From the NCBI RefSeq assembly GCF_023023025.1, contig NZ_CP095481.1, positions 9,127,001-9,191,000 on the forward strand: a stretch of DNA of 64,000 nt, given 5' to 3'. Position numbers and translations under genes: made by a program. The notes under the pieces are model-generated. The model had not been told where the DNA came from. It was given only the letters and a program-made list of their open reading frames with translations, and made no database searches. Below, one piece after another: positions 18,290 through 25,963 of the stretch. Numbering within the stretch: the stretch's first letter is position 1; each line of letters begins with the position of its first letter. This DNA comes from Amycolatopsis sp. WQ 127309. Its GTDB lineage: Bacteria; Actinomycetota; Actinomycetes; Mycobacteriales; Pseudonocardiaceae.

Positions 18290-19503
18290 ACAGTGGAGCC
18301 GACGTTCTGGGCATCGTGCTCGCGGGCGGCGAGGGCAAGCGCCTGATGCCGCTCACCGCCGACCGCGCCAAACCCGCCGTGCCCTTCGGGGGTGTGCACC
18401 GGCTGGTCGACTTCGTGCTGTCGAACCTGGTGCACGGCGGGATCCGGCGGCTGTGCGTGCTCACGCAGTACAAGTCGCACTCGCTCGACCGGCACATCTC
18501 GACGACGTGGCGGCTCTCGGCGCTCACCGGCGAGTACGTCACGCCGGTGCCGGCGCAGCAGCGGCTGGGCCCGCGCTGGTACCAGGGCAGCGCCGACGCC
18601 ATCCACCAGAGCCTCAACCTGGTCTACGACGAGGACCCCGAGTACATCGCGGTGTTCGGCGCGGACAACATCTACCGGATGGACCCCCGGCAGATGCTGG
18701 AGACCCACATCTCCTCGGGCGCCGGCGTCACCGTCGCCGGGATCCGGGTGCCGCGCGCCGAGGCGAGCTCGTTCGGCGTCATCCGCACCACCGACGGCCT
18801 GATGATCGACGCGTTCCTGGAGAAGCCGGCCGACCCGCCGGGCCTGCCCGGCTCCCCCGACGAGTCGTACGTGTCGATGGGCAACTACATCTTCACGACG
18901 AAGGTGATGCTGGAGGCGCTGCACGCCGACGCCGAGAACGCCGCGTCGCACCACGACATGGGCCGCGACATCATCCCGGCCCTGGTGAAGTCCGGCGAGG
19001 CGGCGGTCTACGACTTCAGCGGCAACGTCGTGCCGGGCGAGACCGCGCGCGACCACGGCTACTGGCGCGACGTCGGGACGATCGACAGCTACTACGACGC
19101 GCACACCGACCTGATCTCCACGCATCCGATCTTCAACCTCTACAACCGCAAGTGGCCGATCCTGGCCCACCCCGGCCAGCGCGCGGCGGCGAAGTTCGTC
19201 GAAGGCGGCTCGGCGAACCAATCGATCGTGAGCCCCGGCTGCATCATCTCCGGCGCGCAGGTCGTCGACTCGGTGCTCTCCCCCGACGTCATCGTGGAGC
19301 AAGGCGCGGTCGTCCAGGGCTCGGTGCTGCTCGACGGCGCCCGGGTCGGCCGCGGCGCGGTGGTGCGGCGGGCGATCCTGGACAAGAACGTCGTGGTCCC
19401 GCCGGGCGCGCACATCGGCGTGGACCTGGCTCGCGACCGCGGGCACTACCACGTGAGCGAAGGCGGCATCGTGGTGCTGGGCAAGGGCGAACGCGCCATC
19501 TGA
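18286..19503 (+). CDS. glgC: Glucose-1-phosphate adenylyltransferase
   Basis: 405 aa from the GTG at 18286, which overlaps the glgA stop. The N-terminal nucleotidyltransferase has the pyrophosphorylase signature ([26 protein letters not shown]) and [10 protein letters not shown]. It also has [10 protein letters not shown] and the glucose-1-phosphate Lys region (FLEKP). A C-terminal left-handed beta-helix follows ([21 protein letters not shown]). It makes ADP-glucose from ATP and glucose 1-phosphate for GlgA/GlgM. The length is normal for bacterial GlgC. Confidence 0.96.
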   Translation: MNSGADVLGIVLAGGEGKRLMPLTADRAKPAVPFGGVHRLVDFVLSNLVHGGIRRLCVLTQYKSHSLDRHISTTWRLSALTGEYVTPVPAQQRLGPRWYQGSADAIHQSLNLVYDEDPEYIAVFGADNIYRMDPRQMLETHISSGAGVTVAGIRVPRAEASSFGVIRTTDGLMIDAFLEKPADPPGLPGSPDESYVSMGNYIFTTKVMLEALHADAENAASHHDMGRDIIPALVKSGEAAVYDFSGNVVPGETARDHGYWRDVGTIDSYYDAHTDLISTHPIFNLYNRKWPILAHPGQRAAAKFVEGGSANQSIVSPGCIISGAQVVDSVLSPDVIVEQGAVVQGSVLLDGARVGRGAVVRRAILDKNVVVPPGAHIGVDLARDRGHYHVSEGGIVVLGKGERAI

Positions 19504-19598
19504 GCGCGGGCTCGCCGGGCGGGCGTCACCGAGGTGACGGCGTCCGGCGGGTCAGGACCGGTCGGCGTTCGCCGCCACGTCGTGCTGGGCGACCGCAG

Positions 19599-19634
19599 TC
19601 AGGACTGATCGGCCGCGGAGATCCGTTCGACAAC
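19599..19634 (-). pseudogene. Remnant duplicate of the 3' end of the small gene at 19782-19928
   Basis: Read leftward, this stretch encodes PVVERISAADQS then TGA, nearly the same as the last 12 codons of the gene at 19782-19928 (QVVERISAADRS). Upstream of the match the similarity stops, so it looks like a decayed partial copy. Another short match (GTCAGGACCGGTCGGC) lies at 19551-19566. Confidence 0.45.
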
Positions 19635-19781
19635 AGGGTCCGCCGCGCGGGAGGAGCCGGCTCCCGCACCTCGCGGGGATGCTGCCCGACCGGCCGCGTC
19701 CGCTACGCGTCGCGGCAGGGTGGCGGAGCGGCGAAGGAGAACTGCGCGGCGGCCTCGGGAACCGGGCGGCCGCTCGGCGGG

Positions 19782-19928
19782 TCAGGACCGGTCGGCCGCG
19801 GAGATCCGCTCGACCACCTGGCGCGGGTCGATGCCCCAGCGCTCGGCCAGCTCCGAGATCGAGGCCCCGGCCGCGTACTCCGCGGCGATCATGCTGTTCA
19901 CGACCCCGGCCAACGTCCTACTCCTCAT
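19782..19928 (-). CDS. Small DUF433-like / HTH-like protein
   Basis: 48 aa from the ATG at 19928; a TTG at 19982 would give 66 aa. Neither has a clear ribosome site. The core (AGVVNSMIAAEYAAGASISELAERWGIDPRQVVERI) has the helix-turn-helix spacing of DUF433 proteins (region VIxxLxxGxSxxEIxxxYP-xxxxQV), which often act as antitoxin-like proteins. No toxin-like gene is adjacent. A degenerate copy of its 3' end lies about 150 bp downstream. The gene could be a truncated relic itself. Confidence 0.4.
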   Translation of the reverse strand: MRSRTLAGVVNSMIAAEYAAGASISELAERWGIDPRQVVERISAADRS

Positions 19929-19988
19929 CCGCAGATGCACGTGCAGCCAAGATGCTACAGCTTCCGCGCGGACGTTGAACAATCTGCC

Positions 19989-20165
19989 TCAGGTTCCGCG
20001 GGGCCCGCCGCGCGGCCGCCACGCCGCGCGGCCGCACGCCACCGCTACCAGCAGGAAGACGGCGGCGAGCGCCACCGCCCAGGCGACCCCGGTCGTCACG
20101 GCGAGGTAGGCCTGCGCCGCCGCGACCACCGCGTACGTCACCGCCAGGCCGCGCCAGGCACGCAT
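19989..20165 (-). CDS. Small two-helix membrane protein
   Basis: 58 aa. The ATG at 20165 follows GGGGAGGGGG, a strong ribosome site. The sequence MRAWRGLAVTYAVVAAAQAYLAV, then VAWAVALAAVFLLVAVACG, gives two hydrophobic helices with a short turn. The tail is Arg/Pro/Gly-rich (RAAWRPRGGPRGT). I do not recognise a family. It reads into the small DUF433-like gene 60 bp on, so the two may share a transcript. Confidence 0.5.
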   Translation of the reverse strand: MRAWRGLAVTYAVVAAAQAYLAVTTGVAWAVALAAVFLLVAVACGRAAWRPRGGPRGT

Positions 20166-20578
20166 CGGCCCCCTCCCCACCCCGCCAAGGCCGCCGGAAC
20201 CGATTCACGAGCGGGCGGTTCCCGCCGGTCACCGCCCCGCTTTGCCCTCGCCCGCCGGATTCCCGGTATTCGCCTTGTCCGCCGAGCCCGCGCGGGCCGC
20301 GCTGGCCACGGCGTCGAAGATGGGCGTCGGCTCACCTTCGTCACGCTTCGACCGCTGTTCGCGCGATGTGCGCAATTCCTCTCCCACGCGCCCAGTTTCC
20401 GGGGCGCCGGCCGATTTCGCTCGGGCAAACCGGAAAATCGCCCGGCCGGGGGATCACCCATACCGCGCGCGTTTACCCGCCATTTCCGGTCCGGCCCGGA
20501 AACGCCGGGCATTTCCGCACGTCATCCAATTCCGGCGGCCCGGGAATAACCCGGGGGCCCGGCGGGATTGCACGGGTC
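20166..20578. other. Intergenic region without a credible gene (413 bp)
   Basis: Several open frames cross this stretch but none has a ribosome site or recognisable protein pattern. Base composition is patchier than in the genes, with AATTC/TTTCC clusters. A short inverted repeat (TTTCCGG-TCCGG-CCCGGAAA) sits near 20485-20505. The rightward promoter of the quinone oxidoreductase gene and the leftward promoter of the small membrane gene should lie here. Confidence 0.5.
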
Positions 20579-21616
20579 ATGAAAGCTGTCGTCTACCGCC
20601 GCCACGGCGGGCCTGAAGAGCTGACGCTGTCCGAGCGGGACCTCGTGGCGCCCGGGCCCGGCGAGGTCCGCGTCCGGCTCGTGGTGTCCGCCGTCAACCC
20701 CACCGACTGGAAGGCGCGCCAAGGCCGCGGCGCCGAAGCCGGGACCGAAGTACCCGACACCGTCCCCAACCAGGACGGCGCCGGCGTCGTCGACGCGGTC
20801 GGCCCGGACGTCACCGGCTTCGCCCCCGGCGATCGCGTGTGGACGCTCCTCGCGGGGACCCACGCGCCGGAGTCCGGCACCGCCCAGGAGTACACCGTCT
20901 TGCCCGCCGAAAAGCTCGCCGCGCTGCCCGATGGCGCCGGCTTCGACGAGGGCGCCGGGTTCGGCGTCCCGGCGCTGACCGCCCACCGCGCGCTCACCGT
21001 CGCCGAAGACGGCCCGGCCCGCCTGTCCCCCGGCTCCCTCGCCGGCCGGACGGTGCTGGTCAGCGGCGGTGCCGGCGCGGTCGGCAACGCCACGATCCAG
21101 CTCGGCCGCTGGGCCGGCGCGACGGTGATCGCAACGGTCAGCAGCGATGCGAAGGCCGCCCTCGCCCGCGCGGCCGGCGCCCAGCACGTGCTGCGTTACC
21201 CCGACACCGACCTCGCCGCCAAGATCCGCGAGATCGCGCCCGACGGCGTCGACCTGGTCGTGGAGGTCGCTCTGGGCGTCAACGCCCCGCTGCACGCGCA
21301 GGTGCTGCGCACGCGCGGCACGGTCGCGGCCTACGGCGACGACCGCGGCACCGGCACGATCAGCCTGGAGTTCGGCGCGAACCTGTGGCTGAACACGCGC
21401 TACCAGTTCCTGGTGCTCTACACGGTCGGGGCGGACAAGCTGCGGGCCGGCGCCGAGGACGTCAACGCGGCCTTCGCCGACGGCGCGCTCCGCCTCGGCG
21501 AGGACCGCGGCGTGCCGGTCCACCGGTTCGCGCTGGCCGACACGGCGAAGGCGCACATCGCGTCGGAGGAAGGCGCCACCGGGAAGGTGCTGATCGACGT
21601 CACTCCGGCTGGGTGA
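20579..21616 (+). CDS. NADPH:quinone oxidoreductase / zeta-crystallin-like MDR dehydrogenase
   Basis: 345 aa from the ATG at 20579. It is a medium-chain dehydrogenase/reductase: N-terminal GroES-like half (MKAVVYRRHGGPEELTLSE, VVSAVNPTDWKARQG, PNQDGAGVVDAVG) and a Rossmann half with the NADP motif SGGAGAVGNATIQL. It lacks the Cys/His set for catalytic zinc, as expected for quinone reductases. C-terminal HRFALADTAKAHIASEEGATGKVLI is typical. It probably reduces quinones or enones. Its 3' end overlaps the next, convergent gene by 17 bp. Confidence 0.9.
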   Translation: MKAVVYRRHGGPEELTLSERDLVAPGPGEVRVRLVVSAVNPTDWKARQGRGAEAGTEVPDTVPNQDGAGVVDAVGPDVTGFAPGDRVWTLLAGTHAPESGTAQEYTVLPAEKLAALPDGAGFDEGAGFGVPALTAHRALTVAEDGPARLSPGSLAGRTVLVSGGAGAVGNATIQLGRWAGATVIATVSSDAKAALARAAGAQHVLRYPDTDLAAKIREIAPDGVDLVVEVALGVNAPLHAQVLRTRGTVAAYGDDRGTGTISLEFGANLWLNTRYQFLVLYTVGADKLRAGAEDVNAAFADGALRLGEDRGVPVHRFALADTAKAHIASEEGATGKVLIDVTPAG

Positions 21617-22454
21617 CGCTTCCGGTGACTTCCGGGGTGACGGTCAGCGCGGCGAGCAGCTCGCCGGCCGTCACCCGGTCGTCGTCGCGGTGCTCACGCC
21701 AGCGGCCGAACAGCTCCTGCGCGGCGGTGAGCAGCGCCGGCGACAAGCCGGCTTCGGTGCAGGCGGCGGCGATCTCGGCCATCTCGCCCTCCCAGCGCCA
21801 GGCCCGCTGCCCCGCCGATTCGAGGGCACCCGCCGCGCCGAGCGGGGTGTCCCGGCGGACCACGCCGGCCAGCTCCCGGAAGACGTCGCCGACGCCGTGG
21901 TGGGCCGCGAGGGCGTGGGCCTGCGCCGCGAGCGCGTAGGTGAGCTTGTTGTACGAGGCGAACGCGAGTTTGAGCGCCGAGGCCCGCCCGACCGGGCCGT
22001 CGAGCACGATCGGCGTCAGGAAGGTCCCGGCGAAGAGGCTTTCGACGCGCGCGGCGTCCTTGCCGGACAGGTAGAGGCGCGTCGAGCCGTCGTGGCGCGG
22101 CGGCGTCCCGACGATCCCGCCGTCGACCACGGACGCCCGGCCGTCGAACAGTTCCTCGATCTCCCGCGCGTGGCCGGGGCTGATGGCGTTCGCGTCGAGG
22201 TAGACGCCCGTGAACCCGCTCGCGGCGACCTCCCGGGCGACGTCGACCGCGGACGCCGGCGGGCAGATGCTCAGCACGACGTCGCAGCCGGCCAGGTCGG
22301 CCGCCTCGGTGAGGCCGGCGTCCGCGGCCCGCCGTCGGGTGGCGGGGCCGCGCCCGGCCGGGAGCCAGCGCGTGGGGAGGCCCTGGTCCACGAGGAGCTT
22401 GCCGACCGCGGCGCCCATCGCCCCGGGGTGCAGCAGCCCGACGGAAGTCTTCAC
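21600..22454 (-). CDS. NAD(P)-dependent beta-hydroxyacid-dehydrogenase-like oxidoreductase (DUF1932 C-terminus)
   Basis: 284 aa from the GTG at 22454, with AGAGGA upstream. The N-terminal Rossmann motif is GLLHPGAMGAAVGKLL, followed by SICPPASAVDVAREV and DANAISPGHA as in the 6-phosphogluconate dehydrogenase/3-hydroxyisobutyrate dehydrogenase superfamily. The C-terminal helical domain carries KLAFASYNKLTYAL, where the conserved Lys sits, and a DUF1932-like end. The substrate is unknown. It is divergent from the alcohol-dehydrogenase-like gene at 22508 and shares a 53-bp promoter region containing a perfect inverted repeat, so both may answer to one regulator. Confidence 0.85.
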   Translation of the reverse strand: MKTSVGLLHPGAMGAAVGKLLVDQGLPTRWLPAGRGPATRRRAADAGLTEAADLAGCDVVLSICPPASAVDVAREVAASGFTGVYLDANAISPGHAREIEELFDGRASVVDGGIVGTPPRHDGSTRLYLSGKDAARVESLFAGTFLTPIVLDGPVGRASALKLAFASYNKLTYALAAQAHALAAHHGVGDVFRELAGVVRRDTPLGAAGALESAGQRAWRWEGEMAEIAAACTEAGLSPALLTAAQELFGRWREHRDDDRVTAGELLAALTVTPEVTGSVTQPE

Positions 22455-22470
22455 GCGTGTTCCTCTCACC

Positions 22471-22501
22471 TTGACTTCAAGGGTCCTTGAAGTTCGACAC
22501 T
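22471..22501 (+). promoter_or_regulatory. MerR-type promoter with 19-bp spacer and embedded operator
   Basis: The -35 TTGACT (22471-22476) and a weak -10 GACACT (22496-22501) are separated by exactly 19 bp, the over-long spacing used by MerR-family activators. The spacer region holds a perfect inverted repeat, ACTTCAAGG-GT-CCTTGAAGT (22474-22493). The ATG at 22508 begins 7 bp after the -10, so the transcript would be leaderless. No merR gene of the matching type is adjacent. Confidence 0.6.
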
Positions 22502-22507
22502 CGGGAC

Positions 22508-23446
22508 ATGGAAGCGATCATGGCCACCCGGTTCGGCGGACCCGAGGTCCTGACCCCTGTCACGCTACCCACGCCCGAGCCCGCCGAGGGTCATCTGCGC
22601 GTCGACGTCGCGTACGCCGGCGTGGGCTGGCTCGACACACTCATCCGGCGCGGCGACGCCCCGCCGGGGTTCGCGGTGACGCCGCCGTACGTGCCGGGTG
22701 GAGCCGTCGCGGGCACGGTCACCGCGCTCGGGCCGGGCGTGACCGCGGACTGGCTGGGCGCACGCGTCGTCACCCGGGCGGTGGCCGGCGGCTACGCGGA
22801 CACGGCCATCGCGGACACCGGATTCGCCTTCCGCGTCCCGGACGGCCTCGGGCTGCCGGAGGCCTTGGCGGTCCTGGACGACGGCAGCACGGCGCTGGCC
22901 CTGCTGGAAAAGACGCCGGTCACGGCGGGCGACGACGTCCTGGTGCTGCCGGGCCTGGGCGGGCTCGGCAGCCTCCTGGTGCAGCTGCCCCGCGACGCCG
23001 TGGTGATCGCGGCGGTCCGCGGCCCGGAGAAGGTGAAGCTGGCCCACGACCTGGGCGTCCGGGCGGTCGACTACGGCTCACCGGACTGGGCTTCGGAGGT
23101 GCCCGGCGTCGACGTCGTCTTCGACGGCGTCGGAGGCGCCCTGGGAGCGGCGGCCCTGTCCCTCCTGCGCGACGGCGGCCGGTTCTCCGGCTACGGCATG
23201 AGCAGCGGAACCCCGACGACGGTCCCGTCGGCCGACCACCGCCGGCTGGCATCGGTGGCGGACATGTCCCAGCTCCCGGAGTTCTGGCCGGAGACGCCCC
23301 GAAGGGTGCGCCAGGCCCTGTCCGAGGCGGCGGCGGGCCGCCTGATCCCGCTGATCGGCCGGACGTACCCCCTGACGGAAGCCGCGGCGGCCCACACGGA
23401 CTTCGAGAAACGCCGAGCGGTGGGCAAGATCCTCCTGCACCCGTGA
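22508..23446 (+). CDS. Zinc-independent MDR-family alcohol dehydrogenase/quinone reductase
   Basis: 312 aa from the ATG at 22508, chosen because it follows the predicted -10 by 7 bp; a TTG at 22487 lies inside the operator. It has a GroES-like half (MEAIMATRFGGPEVLTPVTL, YVPGGAVAGTVTALG) and a Rossmann half with VLPGLGGLGSLLVQL and GVDVVFDGVGGALGAAAL. The C-terminal YPLTEAAAAHTDFEKRRAVGKILL is typical of quinone-reductase-like MDR proteins. A MerR-type promoter suggests induction by an electrophile, oxidant or drug. The exact substrate is unknown. Confidence 0.88.
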   Translation: MEAIMATRFGGPEVLTPVTLPTPEPAEGHLRVDVAYAGVGWLDTLIRRGDAPPGFAVTPPYVPGGAVAGTVTALGPGVTADWLGARVVTRAVAGGYADTAIADTGFAFRVPDGLGLPEALAVLDDGSTALALLEKTPVTAGDDVLVLPGLGGLGSLLVQLPRDAVVIAAVRGPEKVKLAHDLGVRAVDYGSPDWASEVPGVDVVFDGVGGALGAAALSLLRDGGRFSGYGMSSGTPTTVPSADHRRLASVADMSQLPEFWPETPRRVRQALSEAAAGRLIPLIGRTYPLTEAAAAHTDFEKRRAVGKILLHP

Positions 23447-23463
23447 CTCCCAGCCGAATGCCC

Positions 23464-23939
23464 TGAAGGTGCCCCTCACGGCTTCAAGGTCCATGAGGGG
23501 CACCCTCACGACGCTTAGATCCCTGAGGGTGCCCCTCACGACCTCGGGCCGACAGACTCGCCGGCGCGGCGCCCAGAAACCCCGACCCGGCTCCAGCAGG
23601 TGGTCGGACAAAGTCGTGAAGGTGCCCCTCACGGCGCTCAGGTCCCCGAGGGTGCCCCTCACGACCATGGGCCGACAGGACCCCGCTGTGCGGCGCCCGG
23701 AAACAGCGCCCCGGCTCCAGCAGGTGACCGGCCGAAGATCGTGAGGGTGCCCCTCACCGCGCTCAGGTCCCCGAGGGTGCCCCTCACGACCTCGAGCCGG
23801 GCGGACTCGCGGCGCGGCGCCCGGAAACCCCAACCGGCTCAAGCAGGTGGTCGGCCGAAAGTCGTGAAGGTGCCCCTCACGGCGCTCAGGTCCCTGAGGG
23901 GCACCCTCACGGCGCATAGATCCCTGAAGGTGCCCCTCA
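23464..23939. repeat. Array of ten 15-bp palindromic repeats in four super-units
   Basis: Ten copies of TGARGGTGCCCCTCA occur, each with inverted TGAGG/CCTCA ends (two begin CGAGG). They start at 23464, 23494, 23524, 23617, 23647, 23742, 23772, 23865, 23895 and 23925. Eight are direct; those at 23494 and 23895 are inverted. Copies come in groups of two or three, 30 bp apart start to start. The groups are separated by a similar spacer of about 65 bp (CCTCGGGCCG, then CGCGGCGCCCGGAAAC, CGGCTC and AGCAGGTG). The frame KVPLTALRS/RVPLTT read through it is an artefact of the repeat. Confidence 0.85.
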
Positions 23940-24094
23940 CGACCTCGGGCCGGACGGATTCGCCGGCGCGGCGCCCGGAAACGCGGACCGACCCCGGGGT
24001 GGGCGGCCCGGGCCGGGTGATCGGCGCCACCGAAGTGGACATTCGTGGCCATCGCGTCACTCGTTCGCTCTACCATCGCCCGCGGAGGTGGGGT

Positions 24095-25963
24095 GTGGAG
24101 CCGTTGGGTCCGGGTGAACCGGCGCAAGCCGGGCGGTACCGGCTGCTCGCCACCGTCGGCGAGGGTGCCATGGGGCGTGTGCTGCTCGGCGTGGCGCCCG
24201 ATGGGCGGCTGGCCGCCGTGAAGCGGGTGCACCGGCAGTTCGCGCACGACGCCGGGTTCCGGGAGCGGTTCCGGCGCGAGGTCGACGTCTCGCGGCTTGT
24301 CTCCGGTGCTTATACCGCCGCCGTGATGGACGCCGATCCCGACGCGGCCGCGCCGTGGCTCGCGTCGGTGTTCGTCGCCGGGCCGTCGCTGCAAGACGCC
24401 GTCGACGCGACCGGGCCGCTGCCGGTGGACGCCGTGCGGCAGCTCGCCGCCGGGCTGGCGTCGGCGCTCGCCGGGATCCACCGGGCCGGGCTGGTGCACC
24501 GGGACCTCAAGCCCAGCAACGTCCTGCTCGCCGAAGACGGCCCGCGCGTCATCGACTTCGGCATCGCCCGCGCCGCGGAGGGCGGCACCGACCTCACCCA
24601 CACCGGCGCGATCCTCGGCTCGCCCGCGTTCATGTCGCCGGAACAGGCCGAGGGACGGCCGCTGACGCCGGCGAGCGACGTCTTCTCCCTCGGCGCGCTG
24701 CTCGTCCTCGCCGCGACCGGGCGGAGTCCCTTCGCCGGGGCGTCGGCGCCGCAGTCGCTCTACAACGTCGTCCACACCCACCCCGACCTGCGCATCCTCC
24801 CGCCGGACGTCCGCGCCCTCGCCGAGCCGTGCCTCGCCAAGGACCCCGCGCAGCGGCCGTCGCCGGCGCAGATCCTCGAGTTCCTCGGCCCGCTGCCGCC
24901 GGTCCCCCGCCCGTGGCCGCCCGCCGTCCACGCCCTCATCGCGCACCGCCAGACTGAGGTCCGGGACGCCCTCGCGAAACCGCCGAAACCGCGACGGCGC
25001 GGTCTGCGGATCGCCCTCGCCGCCGTGGCCGCGGTCGTCGTGATCGGTGGCACGATCACCACCGTCGCGCTGACGAGGAACGCCCCGGCGACGACCGCGA
25101 GCCCACCCACCACTCCGGTGACCGCGACGACGACGTCCGCGCCGAACCCGGATCCCCTCGGCCCGGACCGCCTCCGCGGCGTCGATCTCTGCAAGGTCCT
25201 GCCGTCGGCACCCGGCGTCGGCCCGCTCACCCCCAAGATCGACGTCCACCTCTTCAGCTGCACCTACGAGACCGCGCGGCGTCAGTGGCTGGACCTGACG
25301 ATCGGCGGCCCGGTCGCCGCGAAGGGCACGCCGGCCGGGGATCTGGACGGCCTGCCGCTGAGCGTCGAGGAGAAGGCCGGTGGCTGCACCGCCGCCGTGC
25401 CGGTGGCAGACCGCGCGGACACCACCATCGGCGTCGAAGCCGAGGGCTCGGCCGAGAAGTTCGACAAACCCTGCGACGTCGCGAAAGCCGCGCTCGGCGA
25501 AGCGCTGAAACGCCTTCGCGACACCACGCCGGCCCCGCCGGCCGGCAGCCTCGCCGCGATCGATCCCTGCCCGCTCGTGCCGGCCGCCACCGCCCAGCGG
25601 ATCGTCGGGCCGGTCACCAAGGTCGAACCGCGCGGGCTGCACGAGTGCCAGTGGCACGTCGCGGGCGACGTCACGGTGACGCTCGAACGCGGCGTGCCGC
25701 CGTTCCGCACGACCGACTCGTACTACGACACGAGCACGACCGCCGACCTCGACGGCGTCACCGCGTTCGTCACCACGAAACGGGCCAACGCCGCGCGGGT
25801 CAGCTGCACCTACACCTGGCGGCACCGGCCCTACGACGACAGAACCTCGGAGAACGTCATCGTCGACTACACGACGTCCGCCAGCTCGCTCACCGTCGAA
25901 GACACGTGCCGCCAGGCACAGGACTTCGCCAAGACGGTCAAGTCCGGGCTGCCGAAGCCGTGA
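24095..25963 (+). CDS. Receptor-type Ser/Thr protein kinase (first of tandem pair)
   Basis: 622 aa from the GTG at 24095 with GGAGG 6 bp upstream. The kinase domain (about 15-275) is complete: P-loop GEGAMGRVLLG, Lys in AAVKRVH, catalytic HRDLKPSN (D137), DFG in VIDFGIARA, and SPAFMSPEQAEG. A single membrane helix follows (about 301-327, IALAAVAAVVVIGGTITTVAL). Two extracellular modules each contain DxCKVL/DPCPLV...C, resembling tandem DUF3558-like lipoprotein domains. It should sense something outside and phosphorylate cytoplasmic targets. It overlaps the second kinase by 4 bp (GTGA). The upstream 15-bp repeat array ends about 155 bp before the start. Confidence 0.92.
   Translation: MEPLGPGEPAQAGRYRLLATVGEGAMGRVLLGVAPDGRLAAVKRVHRQFAHDAGFRERFRREVDVSRLVSGAYTAAVMDADPDAAAPWLASVFVAGPSLQDAVDATGPLPVDAVRQLAAGLASALAGIHRAGLVHRDLKPSNVLLAEDGPRVIDFGIARAAEGGTDLTHTGAILGSPAFMSPEQAEGRPLTPASDVFSLGALLVLAATGRSPFAGASAPQSLYNVVHTHPDLRILPPDVRALAEPCLAKDPAQRPSPAQILEFLGPLPPVPRPWPPAVHALIAHRQTEVRDALAKPPKPRRRGLRIALAAVAAVVVIGGTITTVALTRNAPATTASPPTTPVTATTTSAPNPDPLGPDRLRGVDLCKVLPSAPGVGPLTPKIDVHLFSCTYETARRQWLDLTIGGPVAAKGTPAGDLDGLPLSVEEKAGGCTAAVPVADRADTTIGVEAEGSAEKFDKPCDVAKAALGEALKRLRDTTPAPPAGSLAAIDPCPLVPAATAQRIVGPVTKVEPRGLHECQWHVAGDVTVTLERGVPPFRTTDSYYDTSTTADLDGVTAFVTTKRANAARVSCTYTWRHRPYDDRTSENVIVDYTTSASSLTVEDTCRQAQDFAKTVKSGLPKP

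Noticed and set aside
23469..23744. Possible small protein with KVPLTALRS/RVPLTT repeats
   Set aside because: The reading frame is produced entirely by the 15-bp repeat array. There is no ribosome site and no conserved domain, and both strands show similar artefact frames.
23464..23939. CRISPR array
   Set aside because: Repeats occur in both orientations, steps are uneven, and the long spacers are copies of one another rather than unique. No cas genes are present.
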